Positions 15,119 through 22,356 of a stretch of DNA of 62,463 bases are shown here, in pieces. A model generated the notes under the pieces. That model ran no database searches. It saw nothing but the letters and a program-made list of their open reading frames with translations, and had not been told where the DNA came from. Both the position numbers and the translations under genes were made by a program. The DNA is from a virus, in IMG/VR virus record IMGVR_UViG_3300046780_000362, positions 1-62,463 of that record. One strand, 5' to 3'. The number at the start of each line of letters is the position of its first letter. Within the stretch, counting starts at the first letter, position 1.

Positions 15119-15493
15119 ATGACGAACACGGAACTCGCCGCCCTCGCGACCACGATTGCCGCCGCGCACACGACCACGATCACGCGCCGCGGTGACACGT
15201 TCACCTACACCCCCGATGTCAAGGTGCGGAACGAGAACGACTTCTTGGGCCGACACATGTGTACGTACGTCATCGTCTCGGTTCCGGTGAACGCGGTCCT
15301 CAAGAAAGACGCGGCGCTCGCCATGATCAACGCCTTCCGCCGGGACCTCGTGAACGCCACGATCGGAACGCGCATCACGTGCAAGATGACGAAGGCTCGT
15401 AACGGCGGCCGGACCCCGGTGCACGCGCACACGTTCACGCACATGGGTCACACGAGCGTGGAAGGGTACTGGATCTCGTTCTCGGCCGAGTGA
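15119..15493 (+). CDS. Hypothetical protein
   Basis: A 124-residue protein with a Thr/Ala-rich helical N-terminus followed by a beta-rich body (MCTYVIVSVPVNAVLKKDAA) and a His-rich segment (HAHTFTHMGHTS). ATG 15119 is fixed by the element upstream; an earlier in-frame ATG would lie inside the element. Function unknown. Confidence 0.65.
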   Translation: MTNTELAALATTIAAAHTTTITRRGDTFTYTPDVKVRNENDFLGRHMCTYVIVSVPVNAVLKKDAALAMINAFRRDLVNATIGTRITCKMTKARNGGRTPVHAHTFTHMGHTSVEGYWISFSAE

Positions 15494-15510
15494 TGGCACG
15501 CAACGTGCAA
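15494..15510 (+). promoter_or_regulatory. Sigma54-like -24/-12 element
   Basis: TGGCACGCAACGTGCAA; the -12 C is 15 bases before ATG 15523. It starts 1 base after the preceding stop codon. A GGAAG Shine-Dalgarno-like run lies between the element and the ATG. Confidence 0.6.
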
Positions 15511-15522
15511 CGTAGGAAGACC

Positions 15523-15723
15523 ATGCGCCACAACATGATTCAAGCCGACTACCGCGCGTGCATCGCCCTCGCGGACGAGCGTAAGCGCGAGAACGCCGCG
15601 GCCCGCGCCCGGTGCCTCGCGAGTCCGGTACTCGGGGCCGTGCTGCTCGATGCGGCGCGCCGGCGGGGCCTGGCGTCGGTGGACTGGGCGGAGTACTTCG
15701 TATCGGTGGGGATCGCGTCGTGA
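15523..15723 (+). CDS. Small hypothetical protein
   Basis: A 66-residue protein with a central Ala/Arg-rich helix (ALADERKRENAAARARC) and a hydrophobic second half. Its start is set by the upstream element, and it is coupled to the next gene through a GTGA overlap. Confidence 0.6.
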   Translation: MRHNMIQADYRACIALADERKRENAAARARCLASPVLGAVLLDAARRRGLASVDWAEYFVSVGIAS

Positions 15724-16112
15724 TCAAGTTCGTGGGGTGGAAGTGCGCCCAGTTGTGCGGGTGGACCGCGGGTCCGCGCTACACGGGTAGCCGGTGCCCC
15801 GCATGCGCGGCCGACGTTGTGGAGGATCTTCGCAATGTGATCCCGCCCGAGCCGGCGTGGTCGCGGGAGCCCCCGTGGGTCGCGGCCTTCGAGCACGACT
15901 TGACCGAGCTGTGCCGAAAGCACGGCGTGCAGCTCGACCACGAGGACGGCCACGGGTCGGGGCTCATCGGACGAGTGTCCAAAGAGTTGGCCGGGTGCTC
16001 GTTCCCTTTCCTAACCACGTGTACGTGTACGTGGCGGTGGGACGTGAAAGCAAATGACCACGTGTGCACGGAACCGGATCCGGAGTGCATGCGGCACGGG
16101 GGTGCGCGGTGA
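15720..16112 (+). CDS. Cys-rich putative zinc protein
   Basis: A 130-residue protein from GTG 15720. The N-terminal CAQLCGW...SRCPAC forms a zinc-ribbon-like cluster. A second Cys group near the end (CTCTWRW, CTEPDPEC) gives more possible ligands. Function unknown. Confidence 0.6.
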   Translation: MIKFVGWKCAQLCGWTAGPRYTGSRCPACAADVVEDLRNVIPPEPAWSREPPWVAAFEHDLTELCRKHGVQLDHEDGHGSGLIGRVSKELAGCSFPFLTTCTCTWRWDVKANDHVCTEPDPECMRHGGAR

Positions 16113-16312
16113 GGGGGTTTCTCGGCCCCGTAGCGGTGCGGTGGATCGGACCCCCGATCACCCCCATGCCCACGTGGACGGTGGACGCGCGGTGCTCGGT
16201 GCGCCTGTGGCCCGCTCGCGCCCAGCACCGCAAGGCGTACGCGTCTCGCCCCGGATACCTCCGCTTGATCGGGGAGATCGTCCGGCCGCGCATTGGCACT
16301 TCCGTTGCATAG
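16109..16312 (+). CDS. Small hypothetical protein
   Basis: A 67-residue basic protein from GTG 16109 (GTGA overlap). Its last codons contain the sigma54-like element at 16294. There is no recognised domain. It is supported mainly by coupling and codon pattern. Confidence 0.5.
   Translation: MRGFLGPVAVRWIGPPITPMPTWTVDARCSVRLWPARAQHRKAYASRPGYLRLIGEIVRPRIGTSVA
16294..16309 (+). promoter_or_regulatory. Sigma54-like element with canonical TTGC, upstream of terminase
   Basis: TGGCACTTCCGTTGCA matches the sigma54 consensus including TTGC. The predicted start (about 16320) is 26 bases before ATG 16346, so the small gene and coupled large terminase would have a real leader. Confidence 0.6.
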
Positions 16313-16345
16313 CTAGTCTGTTCAGTGCTACACCAGATCCGAACC

Positions 16346-16477
16346 ATGTACACGAACCACAATCAGACCGACATGTGGCAGATCGGCTACCGGACTCGCG
16401 CTCGTCGGTGCACCCAAGCGCAATACGACTGGTACCGCGTACTCGCCGGCCGCATGCTCGCGGACGTGCGGCGGTGA
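16346..16477 (+). CDS. 43-residue protein upstream of terminase
   Basis: ATG 16346 opens a 43-codon frame (MYTNHNQTDMWQIGYRTRAR...) that ends in GTGA with the terminase. It is Tyr/Arg/Gln-rich. It is too short for standard gene calls but is supported by the upstream element and the 4-base overlap. Confidence 0.55.
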   Translation: MYTNHNQTDMWQIGYRTRARRCTQAQYDWYRVLAGRMLADVRR

Positions 16478-18042
16478 CCTCCACCCTCGACGCTCTTCTG
16501 CAGTTCGCACCGCCGGGGGCGTCGCTCGGCATGCCACCGAAGTTCGTGGCGTGGTGCGAGTGGGCCGGCGTACCGCTCACGCCGGGCCAAGCTCGCCTGG
16601 CGCGCGTCGCGTTCGACGGCGAACAGCCGGACCCCGAGAACGAAGTCGATCGGACGCTGTTCGGCGCCGAGTGCACGCACGTGCCGCCAGGCGCGCGCCG
16701 GCTCATTGCGCTCCGTCTCGGCCGCGGCTCGGGCAAGTCACACATTTGCGCCGCGTACGGCGTGTTCCGCATGCTCACGGGGGACACGTCGCTGTGCGGT
16801 CCGGGCGATTACCCGGCCGTAGGGGTGAGCTCCGTCGACAAGGACGAGGCGTCTGGCGTGCTCTCCAAGGCGCTCGCCATCGTCCGAGGCAAGCCGGCGA
16901 TCGCGTCCATGCTGCGCAACCCGAACGCCACGTCATTCCGCCTCGCGCGGCCCGACGGCGTGGTCGTGAGGTTCGTCACACGCGTGACGGCCGCGAAGGG
17001 CAAGGGCGCCCGCGGTCCGTCGTGGCTTCTCTTCGTGATCGATGAAGCCGAGTTCGTGGACCCCGGGAGCGCGGACGCCACGGCCCGCGTGGAAGATCTC
17101 GCCACGAGCGCGGCCCCCCGTGTCCTCCCCGGGGGCGCCGTGGTGCTGTGCTCCACGCCATGGCCCGCCGAGTCGTACGTGTCACGACTCTTTGACGGGC
17201 AGTACGGCAAGCCCGTGCACGCCCTCTGCGCGCTCGGCCCCACTCTCATGTTGCGCGACGAGCCCGCCATCCGTGCCGAGCGTGACAAGCTCATGGCCGC
17301 GGACCCCGCTCGAGCGCTCCGCGAGTACGATTGCATTGAATCCGACGTGTCGGGCGCCTTCTTCGAGGCGAGCACGGTGGACGCGGCGATCTCCGCCACG
17401 ACGCCGCGGCCCCGCGCCCATCGGGTGAGCGCCGCCATAGACCTTGCCTTCGTGTCCGACGGCGCCGCGGCGGTGCACGTCGAGCGCCAAGTGATGGGCG
17501 CCCGCGTGCTCGTCGTGGTCACTCACGTGGACTGGCTCGACCCCCGCATAGAAAAGAAGAAGGGGGCGGACGGACTCACGAAACCGTCGCAGGTGATCGG
17601 CAAGTTCGTGCACGAAGCGCGCGACGCCGGCGCCACGGCCGTCGTCGCAGATCAACACTACATTGCGAGCGTACGTGAGCACTGCTCCCACCCGGACGTG
17701 GCGATGCAAGTGGTTGGCGCCCCGCAAAGCCCGGCCGACCAGAGCGCGGCCGACATCTATCTTCGAGACCTATTCCGCGAAGGGCTCATTCTGCTACCGA
17801 ATGACCCGCGCCTCGTGGGGCAACTAAAGTCCGTGCTCGCGAAGGCCATGCCCGGGGGCCTGCTCCGGGCGGTGCTCCCGCGGCGCGCCGGCGCCGGACA
17901 CGCGGACCTTGCTCGAGTGCTCCGCGACGCCGCATGGTACGACCGCCGGCACGGTCCGCTGTTACGTGGGGCGGACGTGGCCGCGAACGCGAACACGGCC
18001 AGCGCCCCCCAGATGGTGACGAGTGGGTGGTCGGTGGAGTGA
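16474..18042 (+). CDS. terL: Terminase large subunit
   Basis: A 522-residue packaging motor from GTG 16474. ATPase domain: Walker A GRGSGKS at 83-89, Walker B LLFVIDE at 185-191, coupling motif VLCSTPW near 224-230. RNase H-like nuclease domain: Asp323 (AIDLAF) and Asp393 (VVADQHY). It cuts concatemers and drives DNA into proheads. Its position, separated from the portal by 7 kb of accessory genes, is unusual for Mu-like gene orders. Confidence 0.92.
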   Translation: MTSTLDALLQFAPPGASLGMPPKFVAWCEWAGVPLTPGQARLARVAFDGEQPDPENEVDRTLFGAECTHVPPGARRLIALRLGRGSGKSHICAAYGVFRMLTGDTSLCGPGDYPAVGVSSVDKDEASGVLSKALAIVRGKPAIASMLRNPNATSFRLARPDGVVVRFVTRVTAAKGKGARGPSWLLFVIDEAEFVDPGSADATARVEDLATSAAPRVLPGGAVVLCSTPWPAESYVSRLFDGQYGKPVHALCALGPTLMLRDEPAIRAERDKLMAADPARALREYDCIESDVSGAFFEASTVDAAISATTPRPRAHRVSAAIDLAFVSDGAAAVHVERQVMGARVLVVVTHVDWLDPRIEKKKGADGLTKPSQVIGKFVHEARDAGATAVVADQHYIASVREHCSHPDVAMQVVGAPQSPADQSAADIYLRDLFREGLILLPNDPRLVGQLKSVLAKAMPGGLLRAVLPRRAGAGHADLARVLRDAAWYDRRHGPLLRGADVAANANTASAPQMVTSGWSVE

Positions 18043-18047
18043 TCGAG

Positions 18048-18063
18048 AGGCACGGATTGTGCA
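18048..18063 (+). promoter_or_regulatory. Sigma54-like -24/-12 element (weaker match)
   Basis: AGGCACGGATTGTGCA: the T before GG is replaced by A, but the GG-GC spacing is 10 and the -12 C is 14 bases before ATG 18076, as for the others. Confidence 0.5.
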
Positions 18064-18075
18064 GGGTGCCAGATT

Positions 18076-18330
18076 ATGAAACCGTGCGTTTACTGTGGGC
18101 GCCCGCATACGTTCGACGATTGCTGCGAATCGTGCTGGCAGGTCAAGGGCAACTTCACAGACGAGCACCATCTTCGTTTTTCTCCGCTTGCGTGCGCGGT
18201 CGCGGACGAATGGATCACGGCCGTACGGGAATGGGCGTGGTCGTCCGGATGGTCAAAGGAAACGGTAGGTGCGTTCAATGCGCTCGAACTCGCCACCCGT
18301 GAAAGCCCGCTCCGGAAGGTGCGGCCGTGA
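18076..18330 (+). CDS. Small zinc-finger protein
   Basis: An 84-residue protein. CVYCGRPHTFDDCCESC at the N-terminus is a CxxC...CxxC zinc finger. The rest is helical with several Trp (ITAVREWAWSSGWS). It could be a small transcription or translation regulator; no family recognised. Confidence 0.65.
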   Translation: MKPCVYCGRPHTFDDCCESCWQVKGNFTDEHHLRFSPLACAVADEWITAVREWAWSSGWSKETVGAFNALELATRESPLRKVRP

Positions 18331-18560
18331 CGTACGACGTCTCAGTGCACGCGCCCGGCTCCCCACTCATCGGTGAGTACGAGGCCGCGGACGCGTTCAT
18401 CGGCGCGCTGCAGTTCGCCGCGTCCGTGGGCGCGAGCATGGTGTGGTTCGATCCCCCACGTGGTATCATCGTCCAATTACCCGGCGTCATCATGGGGCCG
18501 ATCGAGTGCACCGTGCGCTTTTCGGATCCGGACGGGGTGGAGATGGACGGGCCCACGTGA
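18327..18560 (+). CDS. Small hypothetical protein
   Basis: A 77-residue protein from GTG 18327 (GTGA overlap), mainly beta with an acidic C-terminus. It ends as TGATG with the next gene. Function unknown. Confidence 0.6.
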   Translation: MTYDVSVHAPGSPLIGEYEAADAFIGALQFAASVGASMVWFDPPRGIIVQLPGVIMGPIECTVRFSDPDGVEMDGPT

Positions 18561-18769
18561 TGCTCGCCTGGCGTCGCAGCGATTCCGCGGCGCGAGCGCT
18601 CGCTGCGATCGAGTCGGGGAACGCGGTGATCGTGGGCGCCACGGCGGCGCATGGCGTCAAGGTCGTGTGCGTGGGCCATGATGATCTCTTGACCGGTCGC
18701 GACACGCGCCGCGTCGTCTCCGCGGTCGCGGCCGTGCAGCGGTGGGCCCGCGTTTGGTGTAACACGTGA
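18560..18769 (+). CDS. Small hypothetical protein
   Basis: A 69-residue protein with a Rossmann-like alternation (AVIVGATAAHGVKVVCVGHD). ATG overlaps the upstream stop by one base; downstream it is coupled by GTGA. Function unknown. Confidence 0.6.
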   Translation: MLAWRRSDSAARALAAIESGNAVIVGATAAHGVKVVCVGHDDLLTGRDTRRVVSAVAAVQRWARVWCNT

Positions 18770-18939
18770 CGCAACGGTTACGTCACGCGTTCCGCACGTG
18801 GGTGCGCGACGATCCCGATCGGCGGTGGCTGAACACGCGGCCCGAGCGCGTCATGTTGTGGGCGTTTCGGTGGGGGTCGCCCTCGCACTGGGGTGACGTG
18901 CCCACGTTTCGTCAGGCGTGGACGGGTACGTGGTGGTGA
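18766..18939 (+). CDS. 57-residue Trp-rich protein
   Basis: GTG 18766 (GTGA overlap) opens a 57-codon frame with ten Trp, including FRWGSPSHWGDVP and a TGTWW end. The start lies inside a GTAAC...GTTAC repeat (18757-18780). It is short but well supported by coupling at its start and by a sigma54-like element 2 bases after its stop. Confidence 0.6.
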   Translation: MTQRLRHAFRTWVRDDPDRRWLNTRPERVMLWAFRWGSPSHWGDVPTFRQAWTGTWW

Positions 18940-18940
18940 G

Positions 18941-18957
18941 TGGCACGGAACGTGCAA
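18941..18957 (+). promoter_or_regulatory. Sigma54-like -24/-12 element
   Basis: TGGCACGGAACGTGCAA; the -12 C is 13 bases before ATG 18968. It begins 2 bases after the preceding stop and heads the 18968-20953 operon. Confidence 0.6.
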
Positions 18958-18967
18958 CACGGATGGC

Positions 18968-19225
18968 ATGCAATACGTGATCGAAGTCAGAACCCCGGGC
19001 GACGCGAAGGCTACGCGATACGTGTGCGACAAGCGCGGCCGCGCACCGAGCTACGCTACGTTCGACCTCGTGTCGTCCGACGTGTGCACAGTCGCGCCCG
19101 ACATGGCGTTCGCCAAAGAAGTACGGAACGCGTTCGTGGCGTTCTGTAAGGCGCACCCCGAGACTGGGTACTCGCTCGATGGGAAGAAGATCGTGCTGGT
19201 TCCGTGGGCACGGGTGCGGCCGTGA
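18968..19225 (+). CDS. Hypothetical protein
   Basis: An 85-residue alpha/beta protein (QYVIEVRTPG...AKEVRNAFVAFCKAHPE...KKIVLVPW). First gene of an operon of nine coupled or adjacent genes. No family recognised. Confidence 0.65.
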   Translation: MQYVIEVRTPGDAKATRYVCDKRGRAPSYATFDLVSSDVCTVAPDMAFAKEVRNAFVAFCKAHPETGYSLDGKKIVLVPWARVRP

Positions 19226-19596
19226 CCCGCCTCGTGATCGCGGGCGTGCCGAAGTCGGGGAAGACGACGCTCGCGAATTCGTTCGTGCGCCCGGTGTCGC
19301 GGCACTCTGACGACTTGATCGGTGCTCGTCCATGGTCATGGGTTTCCACCGAGGTCGCCACGTGGTTCGACGCCCCCGGCCCGTGGATCATAGAAGGCGT
19401 CGCGGCAGTGCGTGCACTTCGGAAATGGCTCGTCGCGCACCCCACAGGCAAGCCGTGCGACCGCGTGATCTGGCTAGACTTCCCGTGGTTCGCACTCACT
19501 CACGGCCAGGCTACCATGGCGAAAGGCTGTCGTACCATCTGGGATGGTGTGCGCCCGGCGCTCGTGGCACGCGGCGTGCACGTGGAGGAGTCATGA
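19222..19596 (+). CDS. P-loop NTPase / small kinase
   Basis: A 124-residue protein from GTG 19222. VIAGVPKSGKTTLANSF is a Walker A (residues 8-15). VIWLDFPWFA may be the kinase Walker B/lid region. It resembles small nucleotide or adenylate-kinase-like proteins, but it is shorter than most kinases and lacks an obvious lid. The 3' end contains a sigma54-like element for the next gene. Confidence 0.7.
   Translation: MTRLVIAGVPKSGKTTLANSFVRPVSRHSDDLIGARPWSWVSTEVATWFDAPGPWIIEGVAAVRALRKWLVAHPTGKPCDRVIWLDFPWFALTHGQATMAKGCRTIWDGVRPALVARGVHVEES
19565..19581 (+). promoter_or_regulatory. Sigma54-like -24/-12 element (intragenic)
   Basis: TGGCACGCGGCGTGCAC inside the P-loop gene; the -12 C is 14 bases before ATG 19593. 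A strong GGAGGAG Shine-Dalgarno lies between, and the same bases encode the end of the upstream protein. Confidence 0.5.
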
Positions 19597-19874
19597 ACCC
19601 CGCCCTAGTCCTCGCCATTCGCTCCCACGGATTCCACACCGCTGCGGTCATGCTAGAAGGCGCGAAGACGCCCGAGCACGAATTGCTAGCGCTCCGAATG
19701 GCGCTCGCCACAATCGAGGGGGCGTCACACGTGTTACGTACGCACGCCCGCGCGTTGCGAAATACGAGCGCCGCGCACGAGCGCGGACGACTCCGCGGCC
19801 TCGAAGCGGACATTACGATCCGGCTCGGGCAACTTTTGCGGGCGGCACGGAACGTGCAACGGGAGACGGCATGA
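19593..19874 (+). CDS. Helical hypothetical protein
   Basis: A 93-residue helical protein (LRMALATIEGASHVL...ADITIRLGQLLRAA). Coupled on both sides by ATGA overlaps and preceded by GGAGGAG. Function unknown. Confidence 0.65.
   Translation: MNPALVLAIRSHGFHTAAVMLEGAKTPEHELLALRMALATIEGASHVLRTHARALRNTSAAHERGRLRGLEADITIRLGQLLRAARNVQRETA
19843..19859 (+). promoter_or_regulatory. Sigma54-like -24/-12 element (intragenic)
   Basis: CGGCACGGAACGTGCAA at the end of the preceding gene; the -12 C is 14 bases before ATG 19871. GGGAG lies between. Confidence 0.55.
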
Positions 19875-20047
19875 ACAAGAAACGCCCGACGCTCACCGGC
19901 CTCGCCCCCGCTCGCGGTGCGTGCGCCCCTACCCGCCCGGGGCTCGTCGCCCCCAGCACGTACCGCGAGGGGCCTCGCCCCGCCGAACAGGTGATTGCCG
20001 CTTACACCGAACGCGTAGCGCTCCCGCGGCGTCGGGTGATCGCGTGA
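19871..20047 (+). CDS. 58-residue basic protein
   Basis: A short Pro/Arg/Ala-rich protein (KKRPTLTGLAPARGA...VALPRRR). ATGA overlap upstream, GTGA overlap downstream. Function unknown. Confidence 0.55.
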   Translation: MNKKRPTLTGLAPARGACAPTRPGLVAPSTYREGPRPAEQVIAAYTERVALPRRRVIA

Positions 20048-20253
20048 GTTGGTTCGAGCGGTACGATCTCGAGATCCTTGTTGCGCTCGTGATCGCCGCG
20101 GTGCTCGCGAGTGCTGTGTTCGGAGTGTGGGACCACGTGACGTGCGCGGAACGCGGACCCCCGCGCCAGGAAATGCAATACGTTTCGTGTGGCGATAACT
20201 GCCACATGTGGATGCCTGTAACCGTTTCGGATTGCGTCCGGAGAAAACCATGA
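20044..20253 (+). CDS. Small membrane protein
   Basis: A 69-residue protein from GTG 20044 with one transmembrane helix (LEILVALVIAAVLASAVFGV), then a Cys-containing polar domain (YVSCGDNCHMWMP). Coupled on both sides. Membrane location is clear, role unknown. Confidence 0.65.
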   Translation: MSWFERYDLEILVALVIAAVLASAVFGVWDHVTCAERGPPRQEMQYVSCGDNCHMWMPVTVSDCVRRKP

Positions 20254-20417
20254 ACCAGTCACACCGACCCGCACCCAAGTTCTCGAACCCCGGGCGTCGC
20301 GCCCGCTTCTCGTTCATCACGCGCGACAAGGAAGGCAACGCCGTACGCGAGTGGCACCGCGAGATCCCCGTGGACGCGGCGCAGAGCAAGTCCCTTCGGG
20401 GAATGGTGCGGCCGTAG
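20250..20417 (+). CDS. 55-residue basic protein
   Basis: Small basic protein (KFSNPGRRARFSFITRDKEG). ATGA overlap with the upstream gene; the next gene starts right after its stop. Function unknown. Confidence 0.55.
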   Translation: MNQSHRPAPKFSNPGRRARFSFITRDKEGNAVREWHREIPVDAAQSKSLRGMVRP

Positions 20418-20750
20418 ATGACCCACACCACCGACACCACGGACGCGGACGCGCTCGCGAACATCCGGAATCCGGACTCGCGACGCGCGTTCGTGGCGCT
20501 GTACAATGACATGCGCGCCGCACGCCGCGCCTCCGGGCGCGTCGCGCGTAGCGCGCTCGCCCTCGCCTTCGTCGCCCCGATCATTCTGCGCAAGGCCGAG
20601 ACGGACGGACACCCGCCCGACGGGTGGACCAAAGTCATGATCTTGAACCACCTCCTCGCACAAGCAAACGGAACGTGGTGGGCCCCGGACGAGGTCGTGA
20701 CCGCGCTCGCGGACGCGCGGTGTTACGTACGGCCGACGGTGTCCGCGTGA
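20418..20750 (+). CDS. Hypothetical helical protein
   Basis: A 110-residue protein with an acidic start (MTHTTDTTDADAL), basic middle helices and a WTKVMILNHLLAQANGTWWA segment. Coupled to the next gene by GTGA. Function unknown. Confidence 0.65.
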   Translation: MTHTTDTTDADALANIRNPDSRRAFVALYNDMRAARRASGRVARSALALAFVAPIILRKAETDGHPPDGWTKVMILNHLLAQANGTWWAPDEVVTALADARCYVRPTVSA

Positions 20751-20953
20751 GGCCCACCTCGGTCACGGTCGACATCAAGCGAGATCGTATGTACACCGGA
20801 TATTCAGAACCGCGTGGAGCATCCGTTACCATCGTTCTGGACTGTACCACTGAAGAGGCGGAGCTGTGTTACGACATGGTCTCACAGTGGCTATGCCGCG
20901 CGGAATCAGAAGACGAGCGGATGGCACGGACCATGCAACGTACCAAGGTATGA
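20747..20953 (+). CDS. Small hypothetical protein
   Basis: A 68-residue protein with a beta-rich first half (TSVTVDIKRDRMYTGYSEPR) and an acidic helix. Its last codons contain the sigma54-like element at 20922, and its stop overlaps the ATG of the lipoprotein gene. Confidence 0.55.
   Translation: MRPTSVTVDIKRDRMYTGYSEPRGASVTIVLDCTTEEAELCYDMVSQWLCRAESEDERMARTMQRTKV
20922..20938 (+). promoter_or_regulatory. Sigma54-like -24/-12 element
   Basis: TGGCACGGACCATGCAA; the -12 C is 14 bases before ATG 20950. AAGG lies just before the ATG. Confidence 0.6.
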
Positions 20954-21750
20954 AAAGCACCATGACCCGCACGAGACATTCCACCGCCACGAAGCTACGT
21001 GCCGTCGACCTCCCCGAGGCGTTCGCGCTCGCGACCGTCGCCACGGCAACGCGCAAGGCGCGCAACCCGCGCGACGACCGCCGCGCGCTCAACAAGGCGC
21101 TTCGCGTGGCGGCCGTGCTCGCGACGCTCGCCTTGGAGGCGTGCGGCGGGGCTGTGGCCACGAGTCCCGCACCAACCCCGTGCGACGACTACGCGGAGCG
21201 CCTCGTCGCCGCGGGGTGCGACCTACCCTCCGATCTCGCGGTCGGTATCGACTGCCCGGCGTACACCGCCAAGATCTCCGCGTGCGCCGCGGACGCGCAG
21301 TGCGCCGACGACATGTCGGTGCGAATGATAGAGGCATGTCACGGTGCGACCCCGCCCGAGTTCGTTCTGGCGGATCCATTCGTTCGGTACGCCGAAGACG
21401 CGTGCTCGTGCGCGGACCCCGGGCCGTGTAACGTCACCGAGATCGTGACGGCGTTGCGCAACGGTACGCCCGACGTCGCGTGCGTCGACGCGTACTCCAC
21501 GGCCATGGAAGAGCGCGTGTCGTGCAACGTCGTGCCTATGCCCACGTGCGAGATCTTCCCGGGCTCCGCGGCGGAGCGTTTCGCAAAGGCCGTGTGCGCG
21601 TGCCACGCCACGAGCGGTGACATGTGGTCCGGATGCTTTGACAACGCGCTAGGAGAGGTGCGCGGCGGTGACCCGCGGTGCCTGACCCAGCTTGCGATCG
21701 GGTACGAGTCGGATTGCTCGGGGCGTAGCGGAGGGGAGTGTGCGCCGTGA
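20950..21750 (+). CDS. Cys-rich lipoprotein-like secreted protein
   Basis: A 266-residue protein. After about 43 polar residues comes a hydrophobic segment ending in a lipobox (RVAAVLATLALEAC, Cys near residue 58). The mature part holds about 18 further cysteines, many in CxxxxxxC and CxC spacing (CSCADPGPC, CACHATSGDMWSGC), suggesting disulfide bonding outside the cytoplasm. The long segment before the signal is odd; translation may begin further in. Such Cys-rich lipoproteins are common in myxobacteria, so it may be a host-derived cargo gene acting at the envelope. Confidence 0.65.
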   Translation: MKSTMTRTRHSTATKLRAVDLPEAFALATVATATRKARNPRDDRRALNKALRVAAVLATLALEACGGAVATSPAPTPCDDYAERLVAAGCDLPSDLAVGIDCPAYTAKISACAADAQCADDMSVRMIEACHGATPPEFVLADPFVRYAEDACSCADPGPCNVTEIVTALRNGTPDVACVDAYSTAMEERVSCNVVPMPTCEIFPGSAAERFAKAVCACHATSGDMWSGCFDNALGEVRGGDPRCLTQLAIGYESDCSGRSGGECAP

Positions 21751-22040
21751 GAAGTATAGAAGATTGCGAGGTCTTGATCGGTGAGATCGTGGTCGCGCTT
21801 CGGGCCAGCCGTGTAAGCGTGGAGCAAGCCCGACAAGAGGCCGAACAAAAGTGCCCTAGCCCACTCCTTCCGGATAACGAGGAAACGTACAACGTGCAGG
21901 GCCGCGCGTATGAAGACGCACTAAGCCATGTGTCACTTGTTAAAGCCGCCAGCAAAGAGCTGCAAACGTGCCTCACGAACGCGCGCGCAGAGCTCGTGGC
22001 AGTGCGTGCATATTTGGCCGCGGGCGGTAGGTTCTCATGA
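21747..22040 (+). CDS. Helical hypothetical protein
   Basis: A 97-residue, mostly helical protein with three Cys (EDCEVLIGEIVVALRASRVS...KELQTCLTNARAEL). GTG start overlapping the lipoprotein stop; ATGA overlap with the next small frame. Function unknown. Confidence 0.6.
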   Translation: MRSIEDCEVLIGEIVVALRASRVSVEQARQEAEQKCPSPLLPDNEETYNVQGRAYEDALSHVSLVKAASKELQTCLTNARAELVAVRAYLAAGGRFS

Positions 22041-22105
22041 AACTCCGCGACTACGAAACCCGCGCCGTCCGCAACGTGCCCGCGCTCCACGGCACGGCGT
22101 GGTAA
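22037..22105 (+). CDS. 22-residue peptide at the edge of repeat array 1
   Basis: ATGA-coupled frame (MKLRDYETRAVRNVPALHG...) whose stop falls at the first unit of the pentamer array. It may be the remnant of a gene interrupted by the array. Confidence 0.35.
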   Translation: MKLRDYETRAVRNVPALHGTAW

Positions 22106-22285
22106 GGCATGTTTTGGTCCGGCCAGGCAAGGCACTCCAGGGTTCGGCATGGCGCGGTCAGGTCAGGCGAGGCACGGCAAGGCGCGGCAAGGCACTCCAT
22201 GGTCAGGCAAGGCACGGCCGGGTTGGGCGCGACGGGGCAAGGCACACCAGGGCATGGCCAGGCGCGATAAGGCCGGGCATGGCAC
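22101..22285. repeat. Pentanucleotide-period array 1 (GG every 5 bases)
   Basis: From 22101 to 22282 the dinucleotide GG recurs every 5 bases in unbroken register (about 37 units of the form GGYNN). It is interrupted only where a CACTCC or CACACC motif replaces one GG, at 22133, 22193 and 22243 (60 and 50 bases apart). GT or GA replaces GG at three other units. The plus strand is G-rich and could form two-tier G-quadruplexes. No gene is credible inside it. Confidence 0.9.
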
Positions 22286-22356
22286 CCCCAAAATACTTTC
22301 GTAACTTATTCACGTAATACAGCCGCGGTCAAAGTACCGCAGAAGAGACACGTCAA

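Noticed and set aside
16092-16105. GGCACGGGGGTGC as another sigma54-like element
   Set aside because: Spacing is 9 and it lies only 4 bases from a GTG start, unlike all other copies.
19511-20638. 375-codon minus-strand frame over the small-gene operon
   Set aside because: The plus-strand genes here are tightly coupled by 4-base overlaps and headed by repeated elements; the antisense frame has no such support.
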